The notes under the pieces are model-generated. The model was not told the DNA's origin. It was given only the letters and a program-made list of their open reading frames with translations, and searched no databases. Source: a bacterium (GTDB lineage Bacteria; SZUA-182; DTGQ01). Taken from it: a stretch of 64,000 bases of DNA. Every line of letters begins with the position of its first letter. Positions within the stretch are counted from its first letter, which is position 1. The stretch is from positions 21,550 through 85,549 of the forward strand of contig JBFLZW010000042.1 in NCBI GenBank assembly GCA_040755755.1, read 5' to 3'. Shown here in pieces: positions 1 to 10,062 of this stretch. A program made the position numbers and the translations under genes.

Positions 1-359
1 AGAGTATCGAAAATGAAAATGGCCTGAGGATCAGCCGTGGCAACGGTAAGCGTGTTCCTGACCTTGAACATGGGAATAATCTGGTAAAGCCTGGCTTTGT
101 CCTGGGGAACGATATGGACAATTTTCGGGTCCACCAGCCCCTTGCGCAGCCATACATGGGGTATGCCCAGTTGCTCGCTGAGAACCGTATCCAGAGCTTC
201 CTCGGAAATAAGTTTTTTTTCAAGGAGTATCCGGCCAAGCCTTTTGCCGGTTTCCTTTTGGATCTTCAGGGCGTCATCCAACTGGTCCTTACTGATCAGG
301 CCGGAATCGACCAGACATTCACCCAGTTTTTTCCTTCGCAGCCCGTTGATTACGGTCAT
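1..359 (-). CDS. GspE/PilB-family secretion or pilus assembly ATPase, N-terminal part (cut by window edge)
   Basis: Only the first ~119 residues are in the window; the gene continues past position 1. The translation is a typical MshEN (GspE N-terminal) domain, with the phrases GECLVDSGLISKDQLDDAL and LGRILLEKKLISEEALDTVL followed by QLGIPHVWL and VPQDKARLYQIIPMF. In type II secretion and type IV pilus ATPases this domain precedes the RecA-like motor, and in some members (MshE) it binds c-di-GMP. The ATG overlaps the stop of the upstream STAS gene (ATGA), so the two are probably translationally coupled. The motor domain is not visible, so GspE and PilB cannot be told apart. Confidence 0.8.
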   Translation of the reverse strand, partial: MTVINGLRRKKLGECLVDSGLISKDQLDDALKIQKETGKRLGRILLEKKLISEEALDTVLSEQLGIPHVWLRKGLVDPKIVHIVPQDKARLYQIIPMFKVRNTLTVATADPQAIFIFDT

Positions 360-691
360 AGGAAACTCCGGTAAGCTTTTTCCTGGTCCGAAAAGATTTC
401 AAAAGCATTGGTCATCCGGGTAGCCAGAAAAATATCCATAATCAGGGGATTGGCGTTAACCAGTTTTAAGCTGCCGTTCACTTTCCGAAATTTCATGAGG
501 GCATCCCATAAGAGCTCCAAGCCTGCACTGTCAATGAGAGTGACCTCTTTAAGATCAACAAGGATGCGAAGATCGCCGGCATTGAGGCATTGCTCCAGCC
601 TCTCCTTCAGGATGCCTGCATGCTCCTCGATTATCGGGCCGACCAGAGCCAGAATGGAAACCAGGCCCAATTTGGTTTCTTTAATCTTCAT
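356..691 (-). CDS. STAS-domain protein (anti-sigma-factor antagonist type)
   Basis: A stand-alone STAS domain of 111 residues. It has the usual beta-strand/helix pattern and the motif LIDSAGLELLWDAL, whose serine is the position phosphorylated in SpoIIAA/RsbV proteins. Such proteins bind partner kinases or anti-sigma factors in the cytoplasm. A longer reading frame is open upstream, but the start at MKIKETKLG (691) is preferred because it overlaps the stop of the HD-GYP gene by 11 bases and begins right at the STAS fold. The stop overlaps the GspE start. No partner serine kinase is visible in the window. Confidence 0.75.
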   Translation of the reverse strand: MKIKETKLGLVSILALVGPIIEEHAGILKERLEQCLNAGDLRILVDLKEVTLIDSAGLELLWDALMKFRKVNGSLKLVNANPLIMDIFLATRMTNAFEIFSDQEKAYRSFL

Positions 692-2237
692 CCTGAATCT
701 CCTCCGGCTTACTCTCCAGCTTGAGCAACTGCTCCTGCCTGGATTCAGCCAATTCCAGAAATGCCTGAACAATATCAGGGTCCAATTGGGTTCCGGCGAC
801 TCTCCTGATTTCGTCCACAGCCTCCTGATGAGAGCGCCCATGCCGGTAGGCACGATTGCTGGTGATGGCATCATAGGTGTCACCGACAGCAATAATGCGG
901 GCGTTTAAGGGAATCTCCTTCCCCTTCAGACCCAGTGGATATCCCTTGCCATCATACCGTTCCTGGTGAAACCGCACCCCGTCCAGTGATGACTGAAACC
1001 CCTGAATAGGCTTGAGGATAATATAGCCGCGTTCCGGGTGCTTCTTGATCTCCGCATACTCCTCATTGGTCAGACTGTCCGGCTTGGTCAGAATATTCTC
1101 CGGAATGCCGATCTTGCCGATATCGTGCAAGATCGAAGCCCAATCCAGGCTTTCCCTGGCACTGTGAGGCAGATTCATATGATCGGCAATCAGCATTGAA
1201 ATCCGGTTGACACGTTCCGAGTGACCACGGGTATACATATCCTTGGCCTCTATGGCCGAGACAAGGCACTTGACCACGGTAACCAGAAAGGTCTTCAGGT
1301 TGTGGTAAAGCTCGGTATTACTGAGCAGAATGGAAATAACCTCGGCCATGGACTGGAGCAGACGGACATCACCGGCAGTAAACATCTTCCAGCGGGGCTC
1401 ATACTGAAAAAAAGCCCCAAGAACCCCCTGACGCTGGCTGTTCATACTGATCGGAACGGTAATGAGACTCACCGGCGAGGGAAAATGCAGCCGTAATACT
1501 TCATGGGTGTGAGCCTGATTGCAGATGAGAAAATCATCATTGGCCAGGATGTTCAGTAAATCATTTCCTAACTGCTTAAGATGATCGAGCTTGCCATAGT
1601 CATTGTCCCAGCTTTCGAAGGACCCGCTTATGGCAAAGATTTGTTTTGCTGGAAGCGTGATAAAGCTATGATCGACCTCCAGGGTTTCACTGATCTTGTC
1701 AATGATTAACTGAACGCTCTTATCCGCTTCCTGAACCCCCCTCAGCCACTCTCCCACGCCATAGAACAGGTTAAGCTCTTCATAGCGGCTGGCCAATTCC
1801 TCCGAGAGGCTCATGATTTCAAGTTGCGTGCTGCACTCTTTGACAATGAGATCGGCCAGGTCCTGATAGAACTTCAGGTCATTATCTATCGTCCATTGAC
1901 CGCAGGATTGTGAGCCGGCTTCCTGATGCTCACCGATGAGCAAAGCTGCGAAAAAGGAATCCTCTTTCATGATCGGTACCCCGACCAGATACCGGCTCTG
2001 ATCAATCGCCGCCTGCTGTATTTCTCCTCTCATCAGTCCACTTTGAATAAGACTCCGGTACTTTTGACCCGTGAGCAGAGGGACCCTGGATTTTGGGCAG
2101 GACAGCACAATCTCTCCCTTTGAATCCCGCAGCTCGAGGCTTCGGTTCGGTGATTTCTGCCCGCGCTTGAGCAGATTGGATAGAGGACCAAGATCCAGCC
2201 GTGAAAATGTCTCTTCAGATAATTTGAGTTTTTCCAT
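681..2237 (-). CDS. GAF-like / HD-GYP domain protein (c-di-GMP phosphodiesterase family)
   Basis: The protein has 518 residues. The first ~310 residues form sensory modules; residues ~170-310 resemble a GAF domain and the segment before them a PAS/PocR-like fold. The last ~190 residues are an HD-GYP domain, with SAIEAKDMYTRGHSERV, the HD motif in ASILHDIGKIGIP and the signature RFHQERYDGKGYPLG. HD-GYP proteins hydrolyse c-di-GMP at a di- or tri-iron centre. The usual HHE of the signature reads HQE here, so full activity is not certain. The gene lies between a receiver-domain gene (4 bases away) and the STAS gene (overlapping), in one signalling operon that runs into the secretion/pilus ATPase gene. 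Confidence 0.85.
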   Translation of the reverse strand: MEKLKLSEETFSRLDLGPLSNLLKRGQKSPNRSLELRDSKGEIVLSCPKSRVPLLTGQKYRSLIQSGLMRGEIQQAAIDQSRYLVGVPIMKEDSFFAALLIGEHQEAGSQSCGQWTIDNDLKFYQDLADLIVKECSTQLEIMSLSEELASRYEELNLFYGVGEWLRGVQEADKSVQLIIDKISETLEVDHSFITLPAKQIFAISGSFESWDNDYGKLDHLKQLGNDLLNILANDDFLICNQAHTHEVLRLHFPSPVSLITVPISMNSQRQGVLGAFFQYEPRWKMFTAGDVRLLQSMAEVISILLSNTELYHNLKTFLVTVVKCLVSAIEAKDMYTRGHSERVNRISMLIADHMNLPHSARESLDWASILHDIGKIGIPENILTKPDSLTNEEYAEIKKHPERGYIILKPIQGFQSSLDGVRFHQERYDGKGYPLGLKGKEIPLNARIIAVGDTYDAITSNRAYRHGRSHQEAVDEIRRVAGTQLDPDIVQAFLELAESRQEQLLKLESKPEEIQDED

Positions 2238-2241
2238 AGTA

Positions 2242-2616
2242 TCAGCTGCAGTATTGGCCGATGATTTTCAGCAATTCCTTCGGACTGAAGGGTTTTTCAA
2301 GGAATACGGTTTTATCCATTGATTGGACCCAGTCGCGATCAGCTTTATCAATGCTTGAGGTAATGACAATGGTGAGAAAGTCCCGCTCCTGCTTGAAGGG
2401 AATAGCCCGCAGGCACAGTTCCCTGCCGCCCAGCTTGGGCATATTGACATCGCTGATCACCACGTCAGGCTTCAGGGATTCAATCTTCTCGAGGGCCTCC
2501 AGCCCATTGGAGGCAGTAAATACCTCATAGCCGGCATTGATCAACTTCAGCTTTACAACCCGAATAACGTACGGTTCATCGTCAACAATCAGCACCTTCT
2601 TCTTTTCTGCTTCCAT
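2242..2616 (-). CDS. Single-domain response regulator (CheY-like receiver)
   Basis: 124 residues, a receiver domain only. The acidic pair is in KVLIVDDEPYVIRVVKLKL, the phospho-acceptor aspartate in DVVISDVNMPKLGG, the conserved Ser/Thr in VITSS and the lysine in LEKPFSPKELL. There is no output domain, so it should act by protein-protein contact or as a phosphorelay intermediate. It starts 14 bases after the histidine kinase stop and ends 4 bases before the HD-GYP gene, so the kinase is its likely phosphodonor. Confidence 0.88.
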   Translation of the reverse strand: MEAEKKKVLIVDDEPYVIRVVKLKLINAGYEVFTASNGLEALEKIESLKPDVVISDVNMPKLGGRELCLRAIPFKQERDFLTIVITSSIDKADRDWVQSMDKTVFLEKPFSPKELLKIIGQYCS

Positions 2617-2630
2617 TGGAAACTCCTTGC

Positions 2631-4535
2631 TCAGATATACACTTCCTCCTTAGGCAGGATAATGGTAAAAGAGCTGCCGCTTCCCCATTTACTTTCCACT
2701 CTGATATCGCCTTTATGCAATTGAACAATATTCATGGCCAGGGACAGCCCTAAACCGGTTCCCGGCTCTTTTTTAACCTCCTCTTTGCTGGACCGGAAGA
2801 ACTTATCAAAGATATGGTTGATCTCATCTTCGGGAATGCCATACCCGGAATCGGTAACCCTGATCAGAACGCTCTCTTCTTCAACGATCCCCTGCAGGGT
2901 GACTTCCCCCATAGCAGGAGTATACTTGATGGCATTGGTGAGCAGATTCAGGATAGCTACCTCGATAAGGTCTTTATCTAACAGCAGGTTGGGCATTTTA
3001 TCAGCCATATCCACCGTAAAGTTGATCCCTTTGCTCAATGCCTGGGCCCGCACGGTCTGGAAACAATCCCGCAGCAGTTTATCCACCTTGATGAGAGTCC
3101 GGTTGATCTTCAGGCACCCCATTTCGATCTTCGATATATTGAGCAGGTTGTTGATGAGCCGCGAGAGCCGAATAGCTTCTTCATTAATGTTGTTGAAAAA
3201 TTCGCGCTTGGTCTGCTCATCGTTGACTTCACCATCAAGGAGCATCTCACTATACGACACAAGGGTATTGAGCGGAGTTTTTAACTCATGGGCTACATGA
3301 TTTACAAACTCATACTTCGATAGTTCCGACTGCTTTTGCGAGGTGATATCAGTAATCATCCAGAGAAAACCGAGCGGTTTGTCCTCTGCATTCAGGAGAT
3401 ACGAGAAGGTGTGGTGAAATATTGCGGGATTGTCTCCCTCGGTTTTTTGTATTTCCAGAGAGTCATGACCGTAGATATTTCCCTTGTCATAAAACTTGGT
3501 AAATAACTGGACCAGATCCGGCTCATGGTCCTGGAGAAAATCCTTCCAGGGTTTGCCCAGGTAATCCTGAAGCTCTCCTTTCAGGAAATGACCGGCAAGC
3601 TTATTGGCCATAATGCATCTTCCTGTGGAATCGATCACGATAATACCCGCTTTCAGGTTGTCGAGAATCGCCCTCATCCGGATCTTTTCATAGAGCAGGA
3701 CCTTGTTCGATATTTCCAGCTCAGCGTTAATCTCTTCCTGCTTCTGGCTTTTCTTTTTCTGGGTGAGCAGAAGCTGATTCATTCGCCGGGCAAGCTGCCC
3801 GACCTCCCCGTGAAAAGAAACCTCGATTTTCGGAAATTCCTGCTCCTCTTTGATTATCTGCCTCAGGTGATAGTTCATCTGATACAGCGGGGAAAAAAGC
3901 CTCTTCAGCAGGTAATAAAAGAGAAATACCAGCCCGAAGATCGAAAGAGCAATGCCCCCTGCCAGATAGTTGGTTTCCTGAGTAAGGTAAACATAATCGG
4001 ACAAAGCCAGGCCGATTTTAACCAGGCCGGCTCTTTTCCCCTCAAGGTAAATCGGCTTCGAGAACTCGTAGATAACCTCGCCATTTTGGCTTTCCAGCCG
4101 CTTTTGGGTTAACAGGTGTTCAATCTTCTCACTGTCCCCCGTGGGTTTGAAACCTTCTTCAGGCGCCTGCCTCCCCAGGCGGACAAGAGGTACTCCGTCG
4201 TTGTTTATGGCCAGGCAATAAACTATGCCCTTCTCCCGGACAACATAGTCGAGCAGGTTGAGATCCCGGGGCTGGTTATCAACCAGAACCTCCTGCCGGA
4301 CCAGATCGGCAATCAGGCTGCACAGGGTAAAGCCATCCCTGGCCAGTTGCTTCTCTCCGGTTCTTTTTTCATAGCGGTAGAAGAGAAACAGTATCAGCGA
4401 GACAGTAATGGCTGCAACGCCTATGATCAATAAACCGAACCGATTGACGATTTTTGAATTATCCTGGCCTTTATTATCCTCTTCCGGTAACGTCCAGGAA
4501 ATACCGGGATTGTGCTGCCTCTTCAGTATAGTCAT
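2631..4535 (-). CDS. Membrane sensor histidine kinase (HAMP-PAS-HisKA-HATPase)
   Basis: 634 residues. Transmembrane helix 1 is at about residues 33-53 (FGLLIIGVAAITVSLILFLF). An extracytoplasmic sensor of ~130 residues follows, then helix 2 at about 190-212, a HAMP-like region, a coiled coil, a PAS domain (MRAILDNLKAGIIVIDSTGR) and HisKA with the H-box FVNHVAHELKTPLNTLVSY. The HATPase_c domain shows the N-box LLTNAIKYTP, G1 in DSGYGIPEDE and G2 in GTGLGLSLAMNIVQLHKG. It is first in a run with the receiver, HD-GYP, STAS and ATPase genes, which suggests it controls c-di-GMP-linked secretion or pilus function. The signal sensed is unknown. Confidence 0.88.
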   Translation of the reverse strand: MTILKRQHNPGISWTLPEEDNKGQDNSKIVNRFGLLIIGVAAITVSLILFLFYRYEKRTGEKQLARDGFTLCSLIADLVRQEVLVDNQPRDLNLLDYVVREKGIVYCLAINNDGVPLVRLGRQAPEEGFKPTGDSEKIEHLLTQKRLESQNGEVIYEFSKPIYLEGKRAGLVKIGLALSDYVYLTQETNYLAGGIALSIFGLVFLFYYLLKRLFSPLYQMNYHLRQIIKEEQEFPKIEVSFHGEVGQLARRMNQLLLTQKKKSQKQEEINAELEISNKVLLYEKIRMRAILDNLKAGIIVIDSTGRCIMANKLAGHFLKGELQDYLGKPWKDFLQDHEPDLVQLFTKFYDKGNIYGHDSLEIQKTEGDNPAIFHHTFSYLLNAEDKPLGFLWMITDITSQKQSELSKYEFVNHVAHELKTPLNTLVSYSEMLLDGEVNDEQTKREFFNNINEEAIRLSRLINNLLNISKIEMGCLKINRTLIKVDKLLRDCFQTVRAQALSKGINFTVDMADKMPNLLLDKDLIEVAILNLLTNAIKYTPAMGEVTLQGIVEEESVLIRVTDSGYGIPEDEINHIFDKFFRSSKEEVKKEPGTGLGLSLAMNIVQLHKGDIRVESKWGSGSSFTIILPKEEVYI

Positions 4536-4708
4536 TATATCTTACTACCAAATCTTTCCTGGTCGAGCATGGTTATATAATTGCTGAGGCTCCACTGTAT
4601 CATGTTGAAATTAATAGCTGTTAAGGCTATCCAATAAGCCTTTGCCTTCTGTTTTTTTATCGGTGAAATCAACTCAAACTATCGGGGCAGGCAGTTATGA
4701 GCGGCTGC

Positions 4709-5428
4709 TTATCTGAGAATACCCTTGATCCAGGCGGAATACGCAAGGGTGAAAAGGGTACAGTTGGCCAGAATATGGATGCTGATCGGAGTCAGAAGAT
4801 TAGCGGAATATTCAAAGGCCAGAGTAAATAAGAGGCCGCCGATAAGTTGAGTAACCGGAATACCCCGAACGCTGTGGAGCAGGGCAAAAAGGATGGATAT
4901 GCCGAGAATGGACCAGAGAGGGGAGAGTTTTCTCCGCAGGGAGTTATACAGGCAGCCGACGAAAAAAGAATCCTCGACGATGGGTGCAAAGATTCCTCCA
5001 ATCGCCATGATTAACCAGAAGTGGGCCGGGGTGGAAGAGGAGATCAGGAACTGAAGGAGATTGATGTGAAATGCAAAGAATACCACAGCCCAGGTTAATA
5101 AAACAATCAGGCCGAATCCAAAACTCCACTCCAGCCCCTTGATAATTCCCTTCAGCCACTCTGTCGGTCTGATGCCGATGGCAGATATCCCCTGACCGGA
5201 TTGGCAGGCAAAGAACAGAATCAGGCAAAAATCCAGAAGCCGAAGGAGTGCCGTGACCCACAGCGCTTCTCTATCGCCCGCTTTTGGCAGGAAATGGGAA
5301 AAAAGGCAGCCTCCCCCGATCTCGATCAGGACGATCAGAATGAGCAGGCACAGGGCAGAGCTCATGGGCAGGGCTGGCCGGCTGGGGGATTCTGCTGAAC
5401 TCACTGGCACTGATACTTCCGGGCTCAT
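4709..5428 (-). CDS. CPBP/CAAX-protease-like integral membrane protein
   Basis: 239 residues with about six to seven hydrophobic helices. The C-terminal half resembles the CPBP (Abi) intramembrane metalloprotease family. Motif 1 is represented by VEDSFFVGCLYNSLR and motif 2 by ILFALLHSV. The family consensus for motif 1 is EExxxR; here it reads E-D and the arginine position is hydrophobic, so catalytic competence is doubtful. The start overlaps the stop of the HEAT-repeat gene (ATGA), making it the last gene of the ruv transcription unit. Its role is unknown. About 170 bases without a gene separate it from the kinase gene. Confidence 0.65.
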   Translation of the reverse strand: MSPEVSVPVSSAESPSRPALPMSSALCLLILIVLIEIGGGCLFSHFLPKAGDREALWVTALLRLLDFCLILFFACQSGQGISAIGIRPTEWLKGIIKGLEWSFGFGLIVLLTWAVVFFAFHINLLQFLISSSTPAHFWLIMAIGGIFAPIVEDSFFVGCLYNSLRRKLSPLWSILGISILFALLHSVRGIPVTQLIGGLLFTLAFEYSANLLTPISIHILANCTLFTLAYSAWIKGILR

Positions 5429-7023
5429 TGGTGCCAGCCAGCCTCTTTGAGGGCATGGTAGACCTTCATCTTGAGATACCAGGGCTGGTTTGTGCGCAGG
5501 ATTTCATCCAGCTTTGCCCTGGCCCTCTGGCCGGGCAATTCGCAAAGGGACTCGGCAGCCGTATAGACGACATTGATATTTGAATCCTCAAGTAACGAAA
5601 GCAGCAGCGGGAAAGCCATGGCTTCATCGGATGCGGCCATTTTACCGATGAGCCTGGCGGCAAACCTGCGCACCACCGGATTCGGATCCCTGGCCAGAAG
5701 GATAATATCTCCCTGATGGGCCATGCAAGTTTGCGGATCCAGGGTTTCATCAAGCCGCTTGAGAGCGCCGATCCGGTCTCCCGGCTCCTCTGTCTTGGCT
5801 ATTTGCCATAATCCGAAACGGGACTCAGGCAGGCGGGTTTTCATCCAGAGAGGGCGGGTAATGAGCGCAAGGAACAAAATAAGGATGATTCCCAGAGTAA
5901 TCACGGTCTCTTTCAGCCTTCCCAGGTTGCTCCGGTCAAGTGAAAGCCCTTTCCGGATTAACCAGACACATAGGGTAAACAGGAAAAAAGCCACGGCCAG
6001 AGGGAGGATGAAAAACAGGCAAATTCCGCATCCTGTACGCAGCAGCGTATAGGGATCAGCAGCCAGGCTGTATTCCTCAAGGTGTTTTGCGGGATCGTTC
6101 ATGAATTCCTGACACAGGACGCGGTAGACAGGTGCAGCCTCCCGCATCCAGCCGTCTTTTCCGGGCTGCTGCCCATTGCGCCAGTAAAATAGAATCTCAT
6201 CCGAAGCCCCGTTGCAGCCAAGAGCAGCCTGAAAATGACCGCCAGGATCAGCGGAAACCGCGAACCAGTCGTTGCGCCTCAAGCTATCCTGAATCGCTGT
6301 CAGCCGCTGTTGAGGAAAACTGTGTGCATCGATAACCACCACATTCTGAAGCCGGTAGCAGAGGGGCTGCACCAGACGCGCCGGATAGAGCGTGTAGCGA
6401 TAGTAGAACTCATCGATCTGACGCCCCGCCTCGGTCGGTAAAAGAACACGGTCCCGGATTTCGATAAAATCCAGTTGCCGGAAGGTTATGACCAGAAGGA
6501 CGGAAAAGCACACGAAAATAAATCCGTATGTCCCGACATCGGCCAGCGGGACCCGTGCCTTTGAGAGCACAGGGAACGATACAGCATAGATGAGCAGCGG
6601 GAAAGACAGAAGGAAAAGAAGCACACTCCTGTCCGTGCCTCTTCCCTGCCAGATCAGAATGGCAGACAGGATGATAATGGGGAGAAGGCGGACATACGGG
6701 TACCATTTCCTGCGATAAAGAGAGAATATCCACAGGATGAGCCCCCAGAAAAATCCATAGCCAAGCCCGATGGACAGGGCAAAGAAAATCCCTCCGGCCA
6801 GATAGGTGGAGAAGGCTTTCATTTCGGAAGTCAGAAAATGGCCGGGAACAGCCAGAAACCCGAGCCGGGCAATGGCCTCCTGCTCGAACCAGAGCTGATG
6901 GTTGCTGGTGGCTACCAGAAATGTTCCCAGGAGTTGCCCTGCAAAAATGCCGAGCAGGGTGGAGAGGAAGAGGAAGAAAATCACTCTGGGTATGCCTTTT
7001 GGTTTTTCTTCGGCTATAGTCAT
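5425..7023 (-). CDS. Multi-pass membrane protein with C-terminal HEAT repeats, unknown function
   Basis: 532 residues. There are about five hydrophobic helices in the first 190 residues and an apparently soluble region of ~140 residues containing the Tyr/Arg-rich stretch [16 protein letters not shown]. Two more helices follow at about 335-400, and the last ~130 residues look like HEAT/PBS-lyase repeats ([35 protein letters not shown]). HEAT repeats are protein-interaction surfaces. Its start overlaps the ruvB stop and its stop overlaps the CPBP-like gene start, so three unlike proteins are translated in a chain. I do not recognise a named family. Confidence 0.6.
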   Translation of the reverse strand: MTIAEEKPKGIPRVIFFLFLSTLLGIFAGQLLGTFLVATSNHQLWFEQEAIARLGFLAVPGHFLTSEMKAFSTYLAGGIFFALSIGLGYGFFWGLILWIFSLYRRKWYPYVRLLPIIILSAILIWQGRGTDRSVLLFLLSFPLLIYAVSFPVLSKARVPLADVGTYGFIFVCFSVLLVITFRQLDFIEIRDRVLLPTEAGRQIDEFYYRYTLYPARLVQPLCYRLQNVVVIDAHSFPQQRLTAIQDSLRRNDWFAVSADPGGHFQAALGCNGASDEILFYWRNGQQPGKDGWMREAAPVYRVLCQEFMNDPAKHLEEYSLAADPYTLLRTGCGICLFFILPLAVAFFLFTLCVWLIRKGLSLDRSNLGRLKETVITLGIILILFLALITRPLWMKTRLPESRFGLWQIAKTEEPGDRIGALKRLDETLDPQTCMAHQGDIILLARDPNPVVRRFAARLIGKMAASDEAMAFPLLLSLLEDSNINVVYTAAESLCELPGQRARAKLDEILRTNQPWYLKMKVYHALKEAGWHQ

Positions 7024-8042
7024 AGGCAGGTCTTCTTCTCAATGCCGAAATGCTCATACGCCAGGGCAGTGGCTACTCTGCCGCGGGGGGTTTTCTGCAG
7101 GTATCCTTCCTGGAGAAGGTAGGGCTCATAGACATCCTCGATGGTATCCTTCTCTTCATTAATGATTGCCGACAGGGTCTCGACGCCCACCGGGCCGCCG
7201 GCGAATTTTTCAATAATGGCCAGGAGGAGCAGCCGGTCCATTTTATCAAATCCGGCCTGATCGATTTCGAGCATCTGCAGGGCCTGATCTGCTATTTCTC
7301 GGGTGATCCGGCCATCCGCCTTGACTTGGGCATAGTCCCGCACCCGCTTGAGGATCCGGTTGGCAATCCGGGGGGTTCCCCGGGACCGTCTGGCGATTTC
7401 CATCGCCCCGTCAGGATCGATCTGAATGTTCAGTATCCTTGCTGACCGGAACACGATGGCCTGCAGCTCGGAGGGAGAGTAAAACTCCAGGCGGCTGATG
7501 ACCCCGAACCTGTCCCGGAGGGGAGAGGTAAGCAGTCCTGCCCGTGTAGTGGCAGCCACCAGGGTAAACCGGGGCAGGTCGATCTTGATCGACCGGGCGC
7601 TTGGCCCCTGCCCGATGATAATGTCCAGTTTATAGTCTTCCATGGCCGGGTATAAAATTTCTTCAACCGCTGCCGGAAGCCGGTGTATCTCATCGATAAA
7701 CAGGACATCGAGGTCCTTGAGATTGGTGAGAATTGCCGCCAGGTCTCCGGCCCGCTCGATGACCGGCCCTGCGGTTGTCCGCAGGCTGGTTCCCATTTCC
7801 CGCGAGATGATATAAGCCAGCGATGTCTTGCCCATGCCCGGCGGCCCGTAGAAAAGGCAATGATCCAGGGCCTCGGAGCGTTTTTTTGCGGCCTGGATGA
7901 AGATTTGCAGGTTCTCCTTGACCCTTTTTTGCCCCAGGTATTCCTGAAAGTTCTGGGGCCGCAGGCTCAGGTCAAGCGACAGGTCTTCACCGGTCGGTTG
8001 CGGGCTGATCAGACGTTTTTCAAATTGTTCTTTATTGTTCAT
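7020..8042 (-). CDS. ruvB: Holliday junction branch migration ATPase RuvB
   Basis: 340 residues, the usual RuvB length. It shows the N-terminal [19 protein letters not shown], Walker [12 protein letters not shown], Walker [11 protein letters not shown], sensor 1 AATTRAG, the arginine-finger region SPLRDRFG and the C-terminal winged helix with [17 protein letters not shown]. RuvB hexamers drive branch migration of Holliday junctions together with RuvA. It lies 34 bases downstream of ruvA and its stop overlaps the next gene. Confidence 0.97.
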   Translation of the reverse strand: MNNKEQFEKRLISPQPTGEDLSLDLSLRPQNFQEYLGQKRVKENLQIFIQAAKKRSEALDHCLFYGPPGMGKTSLAYIISREMGTSLRTTAGPVIERAGDLAAILTNLKDLDVLFIDEIHRLPAAVEEILYPAMEDYKLDIIIGQGPSARSIKIDLPRFTLVAATTRAGLLTSPLRDRFGVISRLEFYSPSELQAIVFRSARILNIQIDPDGAMEIARRSRGTPRIANRILKRVRDYAQVKADGRITREIADQALQMLEIDQAGFDKMDRLLLLAIIEKFAGGPVGVETLSAIINEEKDTIEDVYEPYLLQEGYLQKTPRGRVATALAYEHFGIEKKTCL

Positions 8043-8076
8043 AGTATTGAATATAACCTGGTATTCCTTTGATTTT

Positions 8077-8715
8077 TTACCCCGCCAGCCGGTTAAGGGC
8101 TTTTTTGATAAGTTCTTCGATCGAAAGGTGTTCCTCTCTCAGGAGTATCTGGTTGACTGCCCGCTCGGCCTGGAGCCGGTTATATCCCAGGCTGAGCAGG
8201 GCATCGACCGCATCGCTCTCCATCCGGTCGCCACTGCTTTGCACCGCCTGTTCCTCAGCCTGAGTGGCTGCCGAAGGCGGCTCCCCTGCCCGCGCCGCCT
8301 CCCCCTTCCCTTTGGGGGATACTTTATCTTTCAATTCCAGGATGAGCCTTCGGGCGGTCTTGTCCCCGATTCCGGGGATAGCCTGCATCCGGCTTACATC
8401 CTGGGCACGAATGGCGGACCTGAACTCTTCGGGAGAGATATGGGAGAGGATACTCCTGGCCAGTTTGGGGCCGATCTTGGATACTCCCAGCATAATCTCG
8501 AACAGCTCCTTTTCTTCTATAGTCCAGAATCCGAATAACTGCCAGGAAGTCTCGCGGATGAAGGTGGTAATAAACAGCCTGACCTCTTCCCCTGCATCAG
8601 GCAGCTTGTAAAAAGTGGAGAGCGGGATGGAAACCAGATACCCGATGCCATGAATATCGATGATAATCTGCTCGGCGTTCTTGGTCTGAAGTTTTCCGTG
8701 AAGATAGGCGATCAT
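8077..8715 (-). CDS. ruvA: Holliday junction DNA helicase subunit RuvA
   Basis: 212 residues. The N-terminal OB fold starts [20 protein letters not shown], followed by the tandem helix-hairpin-helix region ([36 protein letters not shown]). After an acidic/alanine-rich linker comes the small C-terminal RuvB-binding domain ([18 protein letters not shown]). RuvA binds four-way junctions and loads RuvB. Its ATG overlaps the ruvC stop (ATGA), giving the order ruvC-ruvA-ruvB. Confidence 0.97.
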   Translation of the reverse strand: MIAYLHGKLQTKNAEQIIIDIHGIGYLVSIPLSTFYKLPDAGEEVRLFITTFIRETSWQLFGFWTIEEKELFEIMLGVSKIGPKLARSILSHISPEEFRSAIRAQDVSRMQAIPGIGDKTARRLILELKDKVSPKGKGEAARAGEPPSAATQAEEQAVQSSGDRMESDAVDALLSLGYNRLQAERAVNQILLREEHLSIEELIKKALNRLAG

Positions 8716-9251
8716 GAAATCAAGGGTCCTCCGGGCAGGCCAGCATTACCGTGGGAATCGCTGCCCGATAATAACCGGCTCAATCGTGAGGCATGAAAGT
8801 GGCAGACAGCTATGGCCAGAGCATCCGAGGCATCGTCGTGGACCTTCAGGTCCTTCAGGTTGAGCAGGGTCTGGACCATCTTTCTGACCTGGTCCTTGGT
8901 AGCCCTCCCGTAGCCGACAATGGCCTCTTTGACCTGTAAGGGAGAGTATTCATAGACCGCTACCTTCGCTCTGCTGGCTACATAGACAGCCACCCCCCTG
9001 GCCTGCCCCAGTTTCAGGGCCAGTCGCGGGCTGGCGGCGATAAATATATCCTCAACCGCAGCTTCAGCAGGATGATGTTTTTCAATCAGCTCTTCCAGTG
9101 AAACACCGATTCTTTGTAATCGCTCGGCAAAATGAATGCCGGAAGGTGTCTTGATGATGCCGACATCACACAGAGCCACCTCCTGGCTTTGACCCTCAAT
9201 CACCGCATAGCCGGTATGGGCAATGCCCGGGTCAATACCCATAATCCGCAT
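8712..9251 (-). CDS. ruvC: Crossover junction endodeoxyribonuclease RuvC
   Basis: 179 residues from the chosen start. Catalytic acidic residues are visible in MGIDPGIAHTGYAV, AAVEDIFIA and HDDASDALAIAVCH. RuvC resolves Holliday junctions in the RNase H fold. The frame is open a little further upstream (to 9269), but the ATG at 9251 is preferred: it gives the standard start MRIMGIDPG and has a GGGAGGG ribosome binding site five bases upstream. The C-terminus is glycine-rich and not conserved. Confidence 0.95.
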   Translation of the reverse strand: MRIMGIDPGIAHTGYAVIEGQSQEVALCDVGIIKTPSGIHFAERLQRIGVSLEELIEKHHPAEAAVEDIFIAASPRLALKLGQARGVAVYVASRAKVAVYEYSPLQVKEAIVGYGRATKDQVRKMVQTLLNLKDLKVHDDASDALAIAVCHFHASRLSRLLSGSDSHGNAGLPGGPLIS

Positions 9252-9287
9252 GCATGCCCTCCCTGCCACGGAAGTGTTTTCCAGAAG

Positions 9288-10037
9288 TTATTCCCCAAGC
9301 CGCTCCATGATTTCATCCGGGATGTCAAAATTGGCAAAGACATGCTGCACATCATCATGGTCTTCCAGTTGTTCCATGAGCTTGATCATCTGCTCTGCTG
9401 ATTTGCCCTCCAGTTTAACCGTGGTTTTGGGAATCCGGCTGACCGCAGCGCTCGAGATCTCGATCCCCTGCCTTTCAATCTCCTCCCGCACCGTTTGCAG
9501 ATCCTCCGGCAGAGTAGTGATTTCAAACACGTCATCATTTCGCTGCATGTCTTCGGCCCCGGCATTCAAGGCGATTTCCATCAATTTGTCTTCATCGGCC
9601 TTGTCCGCATCGACGACAATCAGTCCCTTCTTGTCAAACATCCAGGCCACGCAGCCTGTCTCACCGAGGTTACCGTTATGCTTGGAGAGAATATGACGCA
9701 TTTCCGCTACCGTCCGGTTTTTGTTATCGGTCATGATCTCGACCATCATAGCCACCCCGCCGGGTCCGTATCCCTCATAGGTTAATTCTTCATAGGATAC
9801 ACCGGGCAGTTCTCCGGTCCCCTTCTTGATGGCTCTGATAACATTCTCCTGGGGCATATTCACGGCTTTGGCGTTGGCAATGGCTGCCCGCAGCCGGGCA
9901 TTGCCGGCGGGATCGCCGCCTCCCATTCTGGCTGCGACGGTAATTTCCTTGATGACCGCAGTAAAGGCTTTGCCTCTTTTGGCATCAAGCGCAGCTTTTT
10001 TATGTTTGATCGAACTCCACTTTGAATGTCCTGACAT
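9288..10037 (-). CDS. YebC/PmpR-family protein
   Basis: 249 residues, full length. Family hallmarks are the start [20 protein letters not shown], then [19 protein letters not shown], ERxxGxLPG-type phrases and [19 protein letters not shown] in the middle. YebC proteins were long annotated as transcription regulators; some members are now linked to easing ribosome stalling. The position directly upstream of ruvC is a very common arrangement in bacteria. A GAGGAG-type ribosome binding site precedes the ATG. Confidence 0.95.
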   Translation of the reverse strand: MSGHSKWSSIKHKKAALDAKRGKAFTAVIKEITVAARMGGGDPAGNARLRAAIANAKAVNMPQENVIRAIKKGTGELPGVSYEELTYEGYGPGGVAMMVEIMTDNKNRTVAEMRHILSKHNGNLGETGCVAWMFDKKGLIVVDADKADEDKLMEIALNAGAEDMQRNDDVFEITTLPEDLQTVREEIERQGIEISSAAVSRIPKTTVKLEGKSAEQMIKLMEQLEDHDDVQHVFANFDIPDEIMERLGE

Positions 10038-10062
10038 CGACTATTTCTCCTCTTCGTTATCG

